Source: Deltaproteobacteria bacterium (GTDB lineage: Bacteria > Desulfobacterota > Syntrophobacteria > BM002). From it: a stretch of DNA of 9,010 nucleotides. Location of the stretch: positions 3,090,898-3,099,907 of the forward strand of contig CP070843.1 of NCBI GenBank assembly GCA_020350905.1, in the 5' to 3' direction. The position numbers and the translations under genes are program-made. A model generated the notes under the pieces. It did not search any database. It was given only the letters and a program-made list of their open reading frames with translations, and was not told the DNA's origin. Of this stretch, positions 1 through 6,273 are shown one piece after another. Position 1 is the first letter of the stretch. The number at the start of each line of letters is the position of its first letter.

Positions 1-304
1 ATTCCCTCAGTATTCTATCACCGGAGATATTGTTGATAAACAGTCTATGTTTACGATATATGTCTTTTTTCATACGATGGAAAAAAACTTTGGGATTTTA
101 ATATTTTATAGTAGGTCATTCCAAATATTTAGTATTTACAATATGTTACTTTTTGTTGATAACGTTATGTCCAGAATTTTGTTTTTCCTGCTAACCGCGT
201 TTGACAGCATATCTAGAGGTACTTTATCTTGGCTGGAGTCTAGGCGCAGTATTCTCGCCGAACACTCAACAATCCCTCTTTCACCCCGGCCGAAGCAAGA
301 AACT
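1..304. other. AT-rich non-coding stretch at the left edge
   Basis: I see no convincing gene here. Roughly the first 200 bases are much richer in A and T than the rest of the window. An open frame runs in from 47, but its first 86 codons translate to low-information hydrophobic and AT-driven sequence, so I do not count them as coding. The word TTGTTGATAA occurs twice (30-39 and 153-162). An AT hairpin can be drawn at 65-86 (TTTTTTC against GAAAAAA). Either could be regulatory or chance. The stretch may carry the promoter of the small gene at 305, but no -35/-10 pair stands out. Confidence 0.45.
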
Positions 305-586
305 ATGAAGCAAAGTCGACTGTCGCTCGAAGAATCTATTGAGATCATGCAAGCTGTTGAGATCAACAACGCCCTGGCTGTGATACTGGGGAACGCCCAG
401 TTGCTCCTGCTCAAAAATACCGTGGCACCAGAGGACAGAGCGAAACTCAAAGCCATTGAAACGAGCTCCTTCCGGATACAAGGCCTCGTGGAACGAATGG
501 TTGAATCCAAGAAAACTGCCACCTCGCAGACACCCGCGGAAGACCGGGTTGAAGCCATCGCCCCTTCTCTTAATCCCACACCCTAG
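305..586 (+). CDS. Small stand-alone HisKA/DHp-like protein lacking the phospho-acceptor histidine
   Basis: This 93-residue protein resembles the dimerisation and H-box region of sensor histidine kinases. Residues 17-36 carry EINN-ALAVILGNAQLLL, close to the common kinase H-box HEINNPLAVILGNAQLL, and a second helix with R-I-x-x-L-V-x-x-M follows at about 53-70. Two signature residues differ: the residue before EINN, where the phosphorylated His should be, is Val18, and the usual Pro is Ala23. There is no room for an ATP-binding domain, so it cannot be a complete kinase. It may be a dimerisation or docking module, a response-regulator decoy, or the remnant of a degraded kinase. I chose the ATG at 305 because the in-frame sequence upstream from 47 looks non-coding; the ribosome site before 305 is weak. 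The gene lies in the same direction as cooC, about 150 bases ahead of it, but cooC seems to have its own promoter. Confidence 0.6.
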   Translation: MKQSRLSLEESIEIMQAVEINNALAVILGNAQLLLLKNTVAPEDRAKLKAIETSSFRIQGLVERMVESKKTATSQTPAEDRVEAIAPSLNPTP

Positions 587-650
587 TCTTGCCAACAAAC
601 TCATTGGTCTGTTGTGTCTCTGTTGATGGCCCATGTCTGACGTTTTTCAA

Positions 651-678
651 TTGCCTTCCCCTTGCCTTGTGGTATAGT
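651..678 (+). promoter_or_regulatory. Putative sigma70-type promoter for cooC-folE2
   Basis: TTGCCT (651-656) and TATAGT (673-678) are separated by 16 bases and match the -35 and -10 consensus boxes well. Transcription would start at about 685, leaving a leader of about 50 bases before the cooC ATG at 735. The position also argues against the longer cooC reading frame that begins with a TTG at 678. This call is by eye only. Confidence 0.5.
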
Positions 679-734
679 TGAAAATCTGTCCGATTTTAGA
701 CCTGCACCCTGCGAACAAGAGGGTTTCTTATCTG

Positions 735-1496
735 ATGAAGATTGCCATTAGCGGCAAAGGTGGTGTTGGCAAAACGACTCTGTCGGCCTTTCTCTGCAAG
801 TGGTTTGGGGACCAAGATCGAACCGTGCTTGCCATCGATGCCGACCCCGCCACCAATCTGGGAACGGCCCTGGCCATTCCTGGTGCAGAATCTCTCCCTC
901 CCATTACTGAAATGAAGAGTCTCGTTGCCGAGCGCACCGGGGCTCAACCTGGAAGCATGGGCGGCTATTTTAAGCTGAATCCCAAAGTTGATGACCTGCC
1001 GGACAAAATCGCCATCTCTGACGGTAACATTCGTTTGATGGTTATGGGTGGAGTCCAGCAAGGAGGAACCGGCTGTCTCTGCCCTGAGAATGCGCTATTG
1101 AAAACCCTCGTAGCACACCTCATGCTCGGTAGGGGCGAGGTTGTTGTAATGGACATGGCTGCCGGCTTGGAGCACCTGGGCCGTGGTACTGCCCAAGCGG
1201 TTGACCGACTTATAATCGTGGTGGAACCGGGCAGGCGGTCCATAGATGTGGCCCAGCGAATCAGAGCCCTTGCAGGTGATATAGGTCTGAAAAATCTCTC
1301 CCTTGTGGGCAACAAAGTTCGCGGCTCTGGAGACCGTGAGTTCCTCCAGCAAGCCCTGGAGGGGTTCCAGTTTATTGGCTTCATTCCCTATGACAACAAG
1401 ATCATTGAAGCGGACCTAAAGGGAGAGTTCGCCGCCGATGTGAGCGACCAAACCCGTAAGGCTTTGGAGGAAATAGCAACCGCCATCAACCCATAA
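735..1496 (+). CDS. cooC: CooC-type nickel-insertion ATPase for CO dehydrogenase maturation
   Basis: CooC is a cytoplasmic P-loop ATPase of the MinD/ParA class that loads nickel into the C-cluster of CO dehydrogenase or acetyl-CoA synthase. The protein has 253 residues, the normal family length. It shows the deviant Walker A SGKGGVGKTT (6-15, signature Lys8 and Lys13), the AIDADPATN switch motif (33-41), the metal-binding CxC pair (Cys114, Cys116 in GTGCLCPE), and the CooC-diagnostic stretch MDMAAGLEHLGRGTA (139-153) followed by VVEPGRRS. N193-K194 probably contact the base. The CxC pair separates CooC from plain MinD/ParA proteins. The frame can be extended to a TTG at 678, but I chose the ATG at 735: homology starts exactly there (MKIAISGKGG), AAGAGGG lies about 11 bases ahead, and 678 overlaps the likely promoter. 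folE2 follows after 12 bases, so they are probably co-transcribed. The CODH itself must lie outside the window. Confidence 0.92.
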   Translation: MKIAISGKGGVGKTTLSAFLCKWFGDQDRTVLAIDADPATNLGTALAIPGAESLPPITEMKSLVAERTGAQPGSMGGYFKLNPKVDDLPDKIAISDGNIRLMVMGGVQQGGTGCLCPENALLKTLVAHLMLGRGEVVVMDMAAGLEHLGRGTAQAVDRLIIVVEPGRRSIDVAQRIRALAGDIGLKNLSLVGNKVRGSGDREFLQQALEGFQFIGFIPYDNKIIEADLKGEFAADVSDQTRKALEEIATAINP

Positions 1497-1508
1497 TGTG
1501 AGAAAACC

Positions 1509-2381
1509 ATGCGTAAAGGCAGAGATATCCCCCAGCAACTCTGGCTGCCATCCAAGTCGGCGGCTCAAAGACTCAGAGACATCCAAAACACCAGGGATCA
1601 CCGCAACATCGGCATCGACAAGGTGGGTGTCAAGAACATCCGCTATCCCATCACGGTTCTGGATCAAACGCACGGCGGCCAGCAAACGGTGGCCAGTATC
1701 AACATGTATGTCAATCTCCCCAAGGAATTCAAAGGCACCCACATGAGTCGCTTCATTGAGATCCTCAATGAGCATCATGGGGAGATTCACATCCGCAACT
1801 TCGCCACCATCCTCGAAGCCATGAAGAACCGTCTGCAGGCGGAGTCAGCCCACCTGGAAATCACCTTTCCCTATTTCATTGAAAAAAAATCGCCAGTTTC
1901 AGACGCCTCAGGTCTCATGGAGTATGGCTGTCGTTTGATGGGGTCCTTGAGTATTGACGACGAACACGATTTACTGGCCGAGATCAGCGTTCCCATTACC
2001 ACAGTCTGCCCCTGCTCCAAGGAGATCAGTGACTTTGGTGCCCACAATCAACGTGGTGTCGTGCGGCTGGCCGTACGTTTCAAACGATTCGTCTGGCTCG
2101 AAGAACTCATTCAGATCGTAGAGGCCGAGGCATCATGCGACGTCTACTCCGTTCTGAAACGGCCGGACGAGAAGTATGTTACCGAGAAGGCACACCGAAA
2201 CCCCAAATTCGTGGAAGACGTGGTCCGAGACATTGCTTCTCGACTGGAAGAAGACTCCAATATAACCTGGTATTCGGTGGACTCAGAGAATTTCGAATCC
2301 ATCCACAATCACAGTGCCTACGCATTTGTCGAGCGATACAAGGAGGAATCTCTTCGTGACGACGACCAGGAGGAAAACTAG
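1509..2381 (+). CDS. folE2: GTP cyclohydrolase type IB (FolE2/MptA family)
   Basis: FolE2 converts GTP to 7,8-dihydroneopterin triphosphate, the first step towards folate (and queuosine), using a flexible divalent metal in place of the strictly zinc-bound FolE. The 290-residue protein carries the family core: IDKVGVKNIRYPI (36-48), FKGTHMSRF (74-82), and the metal-site block TTVCPCSKEIS...GAHNQRG with Cys167 and His179. By spacing against the Neisseria enzyme as I remember it, Glu221, Glu236 and His266 fill the remaining metal/catalytic positions. The N-terminus is about 20 residues longer than in many homologues. The ATG at 1509 is the only sensible start, although its ribosome site is weak; coupling to cooC, which ends 12 bases upstream, may help. 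The last 10 residues are very acidic (SLRDDDQEEN). The stop codon overlaps that of the convergent lipoprotein gene. The family assignment is secure. Confidence 0.95.
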   Translation: MRKGRDIPQQLWLPSKSAAQRLRDIQNTRDHRNIGIDKVGVKNIRYPITVLDQTHGGQQTVASINMYVNLPKEFKGTHMSRFIEILNEHHGEIHIRNFATILEAMKNRLQAESAHLEITFPYFIEKKSPVSDASGLMEYGCRLMGSLSIDDEHDLLAEISVPITTVCPCSKEISDFGAHNQRGVVRLAVRFKRFVWLEELIQIVEAEASCDVYSVLKRPDEKYVTEKAHRNPKFVEDVVRDIASRLEEDSNITWYSVDSENFESIHNHSAYAFVERYKEESLRDDDQEEN

Positions 2382-3532
2382 GGAGATTCTTTTAGCTCTT
2401 TCACCTTCTCCAACAGCTTCTGGGCCCTGAGCAGGTGGTTCTGAACCTGTTTGTAGTTGGGATCCATATCATTCACTACCTGCCACGCCTCGATAGCCTC
2501 TCTGAGCCTCTCCTCTTCGAAATACTGGATCCCTTTGAGATAGTGTACTTCTTTGTAAGCATCCTCGGAACGTTTCACATACTCTTTGCAAGCCGTCCAA
2601 TCTTCATCGAAGCGAAGCGCTTTTTGAAAATGGGTGCGCGCCCCTAAATACTGAGCATGGTTGAAGAGAACCTCTCCCTGTCTGTAGTGAGCCCAGGCCA
2701 TATACTCCCGGACCTGCTTTCTGGTGGGATCTGTGTTGAGGACCTTTTGGAACTCGTGCAGGGCAGCGAGGTACTGCCCCGCCTCCAGCAGACTTACCCC
2801 CTGCTCTTGATAGATGGCAACCTGGTCATACCCCATCTCTTGCTCTCGGGTAATGGCCGAATCCTCTGCTGCTGGGGCAACGAACCCAGCGGCACTCTTT
2901 TCATCCGCTTTGTTGCCAGAGGTCGTGATGGCGGTTTGTGACCTTGCGGCTGGACTGAAGATCACCCCTTCGATCTCAGGAATTTTCAATTTCATACCAG
3001 CAGAAAGCTTGGTGGCGTCTTCCAGGTCATTGAAGCGAGCAATAATGCCAAACTTACTCTGATCATTGTAATATTTTTGAGCTATGGTAGTGAGAAACTC
3101 TCCTTCCCCCACTCGATGGAGCACGTAGCGGGTGTGGGGCTTTGGCTGGAGAGGCTTGAGCAATGCCACCACTTCAGGAAAATCAGGCCACAATCGCAAG
3201 GCCGTAAGGAACTCGTGCCGTGCCTTACCATATTTCCCCTGGTCCTCAAGTTCGAGTCCTCTGCGGTAGTGTTTCTCCGCACTCTTGCGGAGAGAATCTT
3301 CCAACCCCTCCTTTTTGGCCACAATTACCGCCAAAGCCGCTTCATAGGACTGCAGGGCCTTGTGGGGCTGATTCTTCCGTTCATATTCCAGGGCACGCTC
3401 CAGAAAGATTTTGCCGAGACGAGCTTCCGGCGACTCCTCAACCCTCCGCCCCTTTTTCAGAGCAGCGCAACCGCCCAGGGTTAGGCCTGAAATAGTAAAA
3501 CAAAATAATAGCAGCCCCAGCCGGTATTTCAT
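2378..3532 (-). CDS. LysM- and TPR-containing lipoprotein
   Basis: This is a 384-residue predicted lipoprotein. A basic, hydrophobic signal sequence ends in the lipobox LGGC, so Cys22 is the likely lipidated residue. Two TPR-like helical repeats follow (about 42-117), then a LysM domain (about 134-186, YVLHRVGEGEFLTTIAQKYY to LKIPEIEG), a Ser/Ala/Thr-rich linker (190-235) and about three more TPR-like repeats (239-375). LysM binds GlcNAc-containing glycans such as peptidoglycan, and TPRs bind proteins, so a wall-anchored periplasmic scaffold is a fair inference. I recognise no specific gene name. The start ATG overlaps the stop of the deacetylase gene as ATGA, with GGAG (3543-3546) 10 bases ahead, which points to translational coupling. 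It is the last gene of the minus-strand operon, and its stop is interlocked with that of folE2. Membership of this architecture is clear; its biological role is not. Confidence 0.88.
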   Translation of the reverse strand: MKYRLGLLLFCFTISGLTLGGCAALKKGRRVEESPEARLGKIFLERALEYERKNQPHKALQSYEAALAVIVAKKEGLEDSLRKSAEKHYRRGLELEDQGKYGKARHEFLTALRLWPDFPEVVALLKPLQPKPHTRYVLHRVGEGEFLTTIAQKYYNDQSKFGIIARFNDLEDATKLSAGMKLKIPEIEGVIFSPAARSQTAITTSGNKADEKSAAGFVAPAAEDSAITREQEMGYDQVAIYQEQGVSLLEAGQYLAALHEFQKVLNTDPTRKQVREYMAWAHYRQGEVLFNHAQYLGARTHFQKALRFDEDWTACKEYVKRSEDAYKEVHYLKGIQYFEEERLREAIEAWQVVNDMDPNYKQVQNHLLRAQKLLEKVKELKESP

Positions 3533-4623
3533 TGCAGCACTTCTCCGCGAAAATATTGCACCAGCTGCTCAAATGCACGCCCTTTCACGTGATTCATCAC
3601 CTGATTCCGTCCCACCTTGAACGGATCGACAAAAAATGGGGTTGCCCCGCGGGTCACTGTCACTCCACCTCGATAACCCTCTTCTATTGCCATGGAGATC
3701 ACCAGCTCATTCCAGCGGCCATATGGATAGGCCAGCCAGACTGCCTCCTGCCCCACGTGCTTACGAATGAGTTCACGAGGAATCCGTAATTCGCGTCTGA
3801 TGCGCTTGAGATACTCTGCTTGACTCTCCCCTTTTCGTTTGAAAGTTAGATCCGCATGGGTGATGGTATGAGATTCCACCGCAAAACCTGCTTTCGTCAG
3901 TTCCCGCAGCTGCTCCCAACTCAGCGCGTTCGGACTATTGTCAATAAAATCAGTGTATATGAAGAGGGTCGCCTTGAAATTGTATTGCTTTAATATGGGA
4001 TATGCCAATTCGTACACCGATCGGTAACCATCATCAATGGTGATGGCCACAGTTTTTCGGGGCAGCGGCTGCTGGTAGTTTACAAACCTCAACACCTCTT
4101 TCATGGTGACAGTGCGATATCCTTCTTTTGCTAACATGGCCATCTGCCGGGCAAACTCTTCTATGGGCATACAGAGGGCGTTGGTGCACTTTTCACTAAA
4201 ATGATGATAGGTAATGATGGAAACCACCTGATAGCCATCAGCAGAAAGGCCGCCGGGATTGCTTGTTGACAACGGAATCAACAGCACTTGGCCTGGTTCA
4301 AAGGTCACCAGTTCATTGGCCTCCTCGATCATCCAGGTCTTCTCCGGGTCTCCATAAAAGCGGCGGGCGAGATCGGTAAGTCGATCACCTTTCTTGACCA
4401 CATACACTGCAACTTTTTTTGATTGGAAAAGTTTCCCGGCCCCCTCAGGCACCAGAGTTCCTTTTTCTGGGGCTGACCTGAGCCGGAATGCACTTGTCTC
4501 AGCAGTCGCCAGCCAGCAACAGAAAAAGATAGCTGCCAGAGAGACACATTTAACAACTGTTCCAGCAAAGTCAGTGCTCCTATGCCGTCTGCTCCCTTTC
4601 TTCCTTCCGGCCCAACACTTCAT
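3529..4623 (-). CDS. Exported LysM-polysaccharide deacetylase (NodB/CE4 family)
   Basis: This 364-residue protein probably removes acetyl (or similar acyl) groups from an N-acetylated sugar polymer in the periplasm. A long basic N-region (1-22) precedes a hydrophobic segment (about 24-41) that is either a signal peptide or a membrane anchor. A LysM domain (about 74-117) comes next, then the NodB fold. Its motifs are intact: TIDDGY (195-200) with the base/metal pair Asp197-Asp198, SHTITH (251-256) with His252 and His256 as metal ligands, and YPYGRWN (299-305). The layout is closest to CE4 and PgaB-type deacetylases. The substrate is unknown; peptidoglycan or an exopolysaccharide is possible, and LysM favours peptidoglycan. 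The ATG at 4623 lies inside the cyclase gene (44-base overlap). No alternative in-frame ATG, GTG or TTG is visible before the hydrophobic segment, so the overlap appears real. The stop overlaps the lipoprotein start by ATGA. Confidence 0.9.
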   Translation of the reverse strand: MKCWAGRKKGSRRHRSTDFAGTVVKCVSLAAIFFCCWLATAETSAFRLRSAPEKGTLVPEGAGKLFQSKKVAVYVVKKGDRLTDLARRFYGDPEKTWMIEEANELVTFEPGQVLLIPLSTSNPGGLSADGYQVVSIITYHHFSEKCTNALCMPIEEFARQMAMLAKEGYRTVTMKEVLRFVNYQQPLPRKTVAITIDDGYRSVYELAYPILKQYNFKATLFIYTDFIDNSPNALSWEQLRELTKAGFAVESHTITHADLTFKRKGESQAEYLKRIRRELRIPRELIRKHVGQEAVWLAYPYGRWNELVISMAIEEGYRGGVTVTRGATPFFVDPFKVGRNQVMNHVKGRAFEQLVQYFRGEVLQ

Positions 4624-5983
4624 ATATTTTCACTGGCTCCTTCCTGCCTTTGACCTCAATCTCCCCTCTCGATTGGAAGGTGAGTCTCGGATGTCCAGCC
4701 ACCTGCATAAAGGCCTGCTCGGTAATGAGGATTTCGTCCGGACCTGCCAAATCGGTAAGGCGCGAGGCCACATTGACGTTGTCTCCGATTACCGTATATT
4801 CCATGCGCTTGCTGGAACCGAGATTACCGGCAACCACTTCTCCTGTATTGATGCCGATACCCACCTGAATAGAATCAGCCATCGTTGGGAACTTCTGGTT
4901 CAATTTGGGCAAATGCTGGCGTACTTCCACCGCTGCCTGCACAGCCGACTCTACATGGGAGGGATCAGGAATCAAGGCACCAAAGACCCCCATAACCGTA
5001 TCCCCAACGAATTTGTCAAGATAACCGCCATGCTGAATAATAACATCCGTTACCAGGGTGAAATAGGAATTGAGCAAATCCACCACGGCATCCGGATCGT
5101 TACTTTCCGCCATTGTCGTAAACCCTCGTATGTCCACAAATACAATAGTGGCCTCGAGACGAGTTCCCTTCATCCACTCGTCATCTGGACTTGCCAGGAT
5201 GCGTTCTACGATCTCCGGAGTAACATAGCGACCAAACGAGGTCTGGATCCTATCCTTCAAACGCAAGTCCTCCGCCATCCGGTTAATTGCCTTCCCCAGA
5301 TCACCCAGTTCATCGTTGCGGCCAAGGTTTACCCGGTAGGCGAAGTTCCCCTTTCCAACCTCTTCAACCGCCACTACCAGCCGCTGAATTGGACGTGAAA
5401 AATAGAAGCTTAGCACCATACTCATGGCAATACCAATTACGGTTATGGCAAGGGTCATCAGCAGAATAAATACTTTCGCTTTGACAATACTTGCCTCAAT
5501 ATGCTTTTTGGTCAAGCAGAGGTGAACCTCACCTATTCTTAGTTCCTGGTAGAGCACTGGGGTAGAAAAGAGCAGAAGGTTTTCGCCTGTTGCCCGAAAA
5601 CTCCGCAGCTCGAGTCCGTCTTTCTCAGAGAGGAGTTGGCTGTCTGGAGGACCCACGTACCTGGTACCCACCTTATTGATATCGCTATGCGCCTGAATAA
5701 TCCCATTACTGTTAACAACTAAGGCAAACACCACTTCTTCATTCTTGGCAATGTCGGAGACCAGCTGATAGAGTGGCAGTTCTGCTTCTTCCAGAAGGTC
5801 CTCAGGAGTGTTCCTGGCGGCATAGCGCGACATGGTGGCGCCGAATTCAATCAACTGGTCGGTAAACTGAATTCTTTGACGTTTGAGGATGCTCGTACTG
5901 ATGGTGCCCACGATGGCAAAAATGGCCAGAGTTGCCAGAAGGGAAAATTTGGCAAAGATAGGTATGCGCAGCTTTTTGAACAA
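4580..5983 (-). CDS. Membrane-bound class III adenylate cyclase with periplasmic sensor and HAMP
   Basis: This 467-residue protein is predicted to make cAMP in response to an envelope signal. A first membrane helix (about 11-32) and a second (about 170-194) flank a periplasmic region of about 135 residues that looks like a single Cache/PAS-type sensor (ALVVNSNGIIQAHSD at 87-101). A HAMP linker follows (about 195-247), then a class III cyclase domain (about 276-458). The catalytic set is complete: metal ligands Asp284 (FVDIRGFT) and Asp328 (KFVGDTVM), purine-selecting Lys324 and Thr397, and the transition-state pair Asn404/Arg408 (NVASR). The Lys/Thr pair is typical of bacterial adenylate rather than guanylate cyclases. 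The start is a TTG, chosen because AAAGGA sits 8 bases ahead and the protein then opens with a normal basic cap and membrane helix. It heads an overlapping operon with the deacetylase and the LysM lipoprotein, which suggests cAMP signalling tied to wall or glycan remodelling (inference). Confidence 0.92.
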   Translation of the reverse strand: MFKKLRIPIFAKFSLLATLAIFAIVGTISTSILKRQRIQFTDQLIEFGATMSRYAARNTPEDLLEEAELPLYQLVSDIAKNEEVVFALVVNSNGIIQAHSDINKVGTRYVGPPDSQLLSEKDGLELRSFRATGENLLLFSTPVLYQELRIGEVHLCLTKKHIEASIVKAKVFILLMTLAITVIGIAMSMVLSFYFSRPIQRLVVAVEEVGKGNFAYRVNLGRNDELGDLGKAINRMAEDLRLKDRIQTSFGRYVTPEIVERILASPDDEWMKGTRLEATIVFVDIRGFTTMAESNDPDAVVDLLNSYFTLVTDVIIQHGGYLDKFVGDTVMGVFGALIPDPSHVESAVQAAVEVRQHLPKLNQKFPTMADSIQVGIGINTGEVVAGNLGSSKRMEYTVIGDNVNVASRLTDLAGPDEILITEQAFMQVAGHPRLTFQSRGEIEVKGRKEPVKIYEVLGRKEEREQTA

Positions 5984-5991
5984 TTTCGTTG

Positions 5992-5997
5992 TCCTTT
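5992..5997 (-). promoter_or_regulatory. Ribosome binding site that fixes the TTG start of the cyclase
   Basis: On the minus strand AAAGGA lies 8 bases before the TTG at 5983. It is a near-ideal Shine-Dalgarno match at normal spacing. It is the main reason to accept a TTG start, because no in-frame ATG lies nearby ahead of the first membrane helix. Confidence 0.7.
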
Positions 5998-6035
5998 ATG
6001 AGCAATACCGTCCCAAGAAACGTAGAGCGCACGTT

Positions 6036-6206
6036 GTCATTTGGTCATATGCCTTCGGCGTCATTCGGGCCAATCGCCCGTCATTGGGTCGACAAAAAAA
6101 TCATCACCTGAAAAAGTAAAATGAGGATCAACTGAGTAATCAAGTCCCCAAACCACCTAATGACTCTACGTGACAGCAAAGCGTAATGACGGCGAAGCCA
6201 AATGAC
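6036..6206. repeat. Imperfect long inverted repeat in the 290-base intergenic gap
   Basis: GTCATTTGG (6036-6044) is perfectly inverted as CCAAATGAC (6198-6206). Next to it, CTTCGGCGTCATT (6053-6065) pairs with AATGACGGCGAAG (6185-6197) with one mismatch. In the left arm an 8-base insert separates the two blocks, while in the right arm they are contiguous. GTCATTGGG (6080-6088) and CCTAATGAC (6156-6164) add a further inner pair. A perfect 5-bp hairpin, CGGGC/GCCCG with a 5-base loop, sits at 6066-6080. The interior, about 100 bases, is AT-rich with no ORF or obvious promoter. It looks like a dispersed intergenic repeat or a small non-autonomous element. No clear target-site duplication is visible. 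Confidence 0.6.
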
Positions 6207-6214
6207 TTAATCCT

Positions 6215-6256
6215 CCTGCCAACTGCAAACTGCCTCCTGCCAGCTGAATACTGGGC
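6215..6256. repeat. Degenerate heptad tandem repeat (NCTGNNN, six units)
   Basis: Six consecutive 7-base units keep CTG in the same place: CCTGCCA, ACTGCAA, ACTGCCT, CCTGCCA, GCTGAAT, ACTGGGC. Equivalently, two adjacent 21-base copies (6212-6232 and 6233-6253) match at 18 of 21 positions. It lies 17 bases beyond the end of mraY and next to the inverted repeat. Seven-base-period intergenic repeats are known from several bacterial groups. Whether it has a function here is unknown. Confidence 0.65.
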
Positions 6257-6273
6257 TCGGCGCCTTGCGCTTG

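Noticed and set aside
65..86. AT hairpin as a rho-independent terminator
   Set aside because: The stem is almost all A-T with no GC core, so in an AT-rich stretch it is probably chance.
47..304. N-terminal extension of the small HisKA-like ORF
   Set aside because: The translated segment is AT-driven, shows no domain, and lies ahead of a clean homology region that starts near the ATG at 305.
678..734. Longer CooC starting at TTG 678
   Set aside because: The extra 19 residues match nothing in CooC, the TTG overlaps the likely -10 box, and MKIAISGKGG at 735 is the normal family start.
4394..5398. 334-residue plus-strand open frame across the deacetylase and cyclase genes
   Set aside because: It is antisense to two well-supported genes, shows no domain or coherent composition, and is explained by codon bias of the opposite strand.
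6036..6256. CRISPR array
   Set aside because: Repeat words are short, inverted or heptad-spaced, and there are no uniform spacers or cas genes.
6257..6273. Terminator directly after mraY
   Set aside because: GC-rich bases are present, including a GGCGCC palindrome, but there is no stable stem followed by a T-run on the minus strand.
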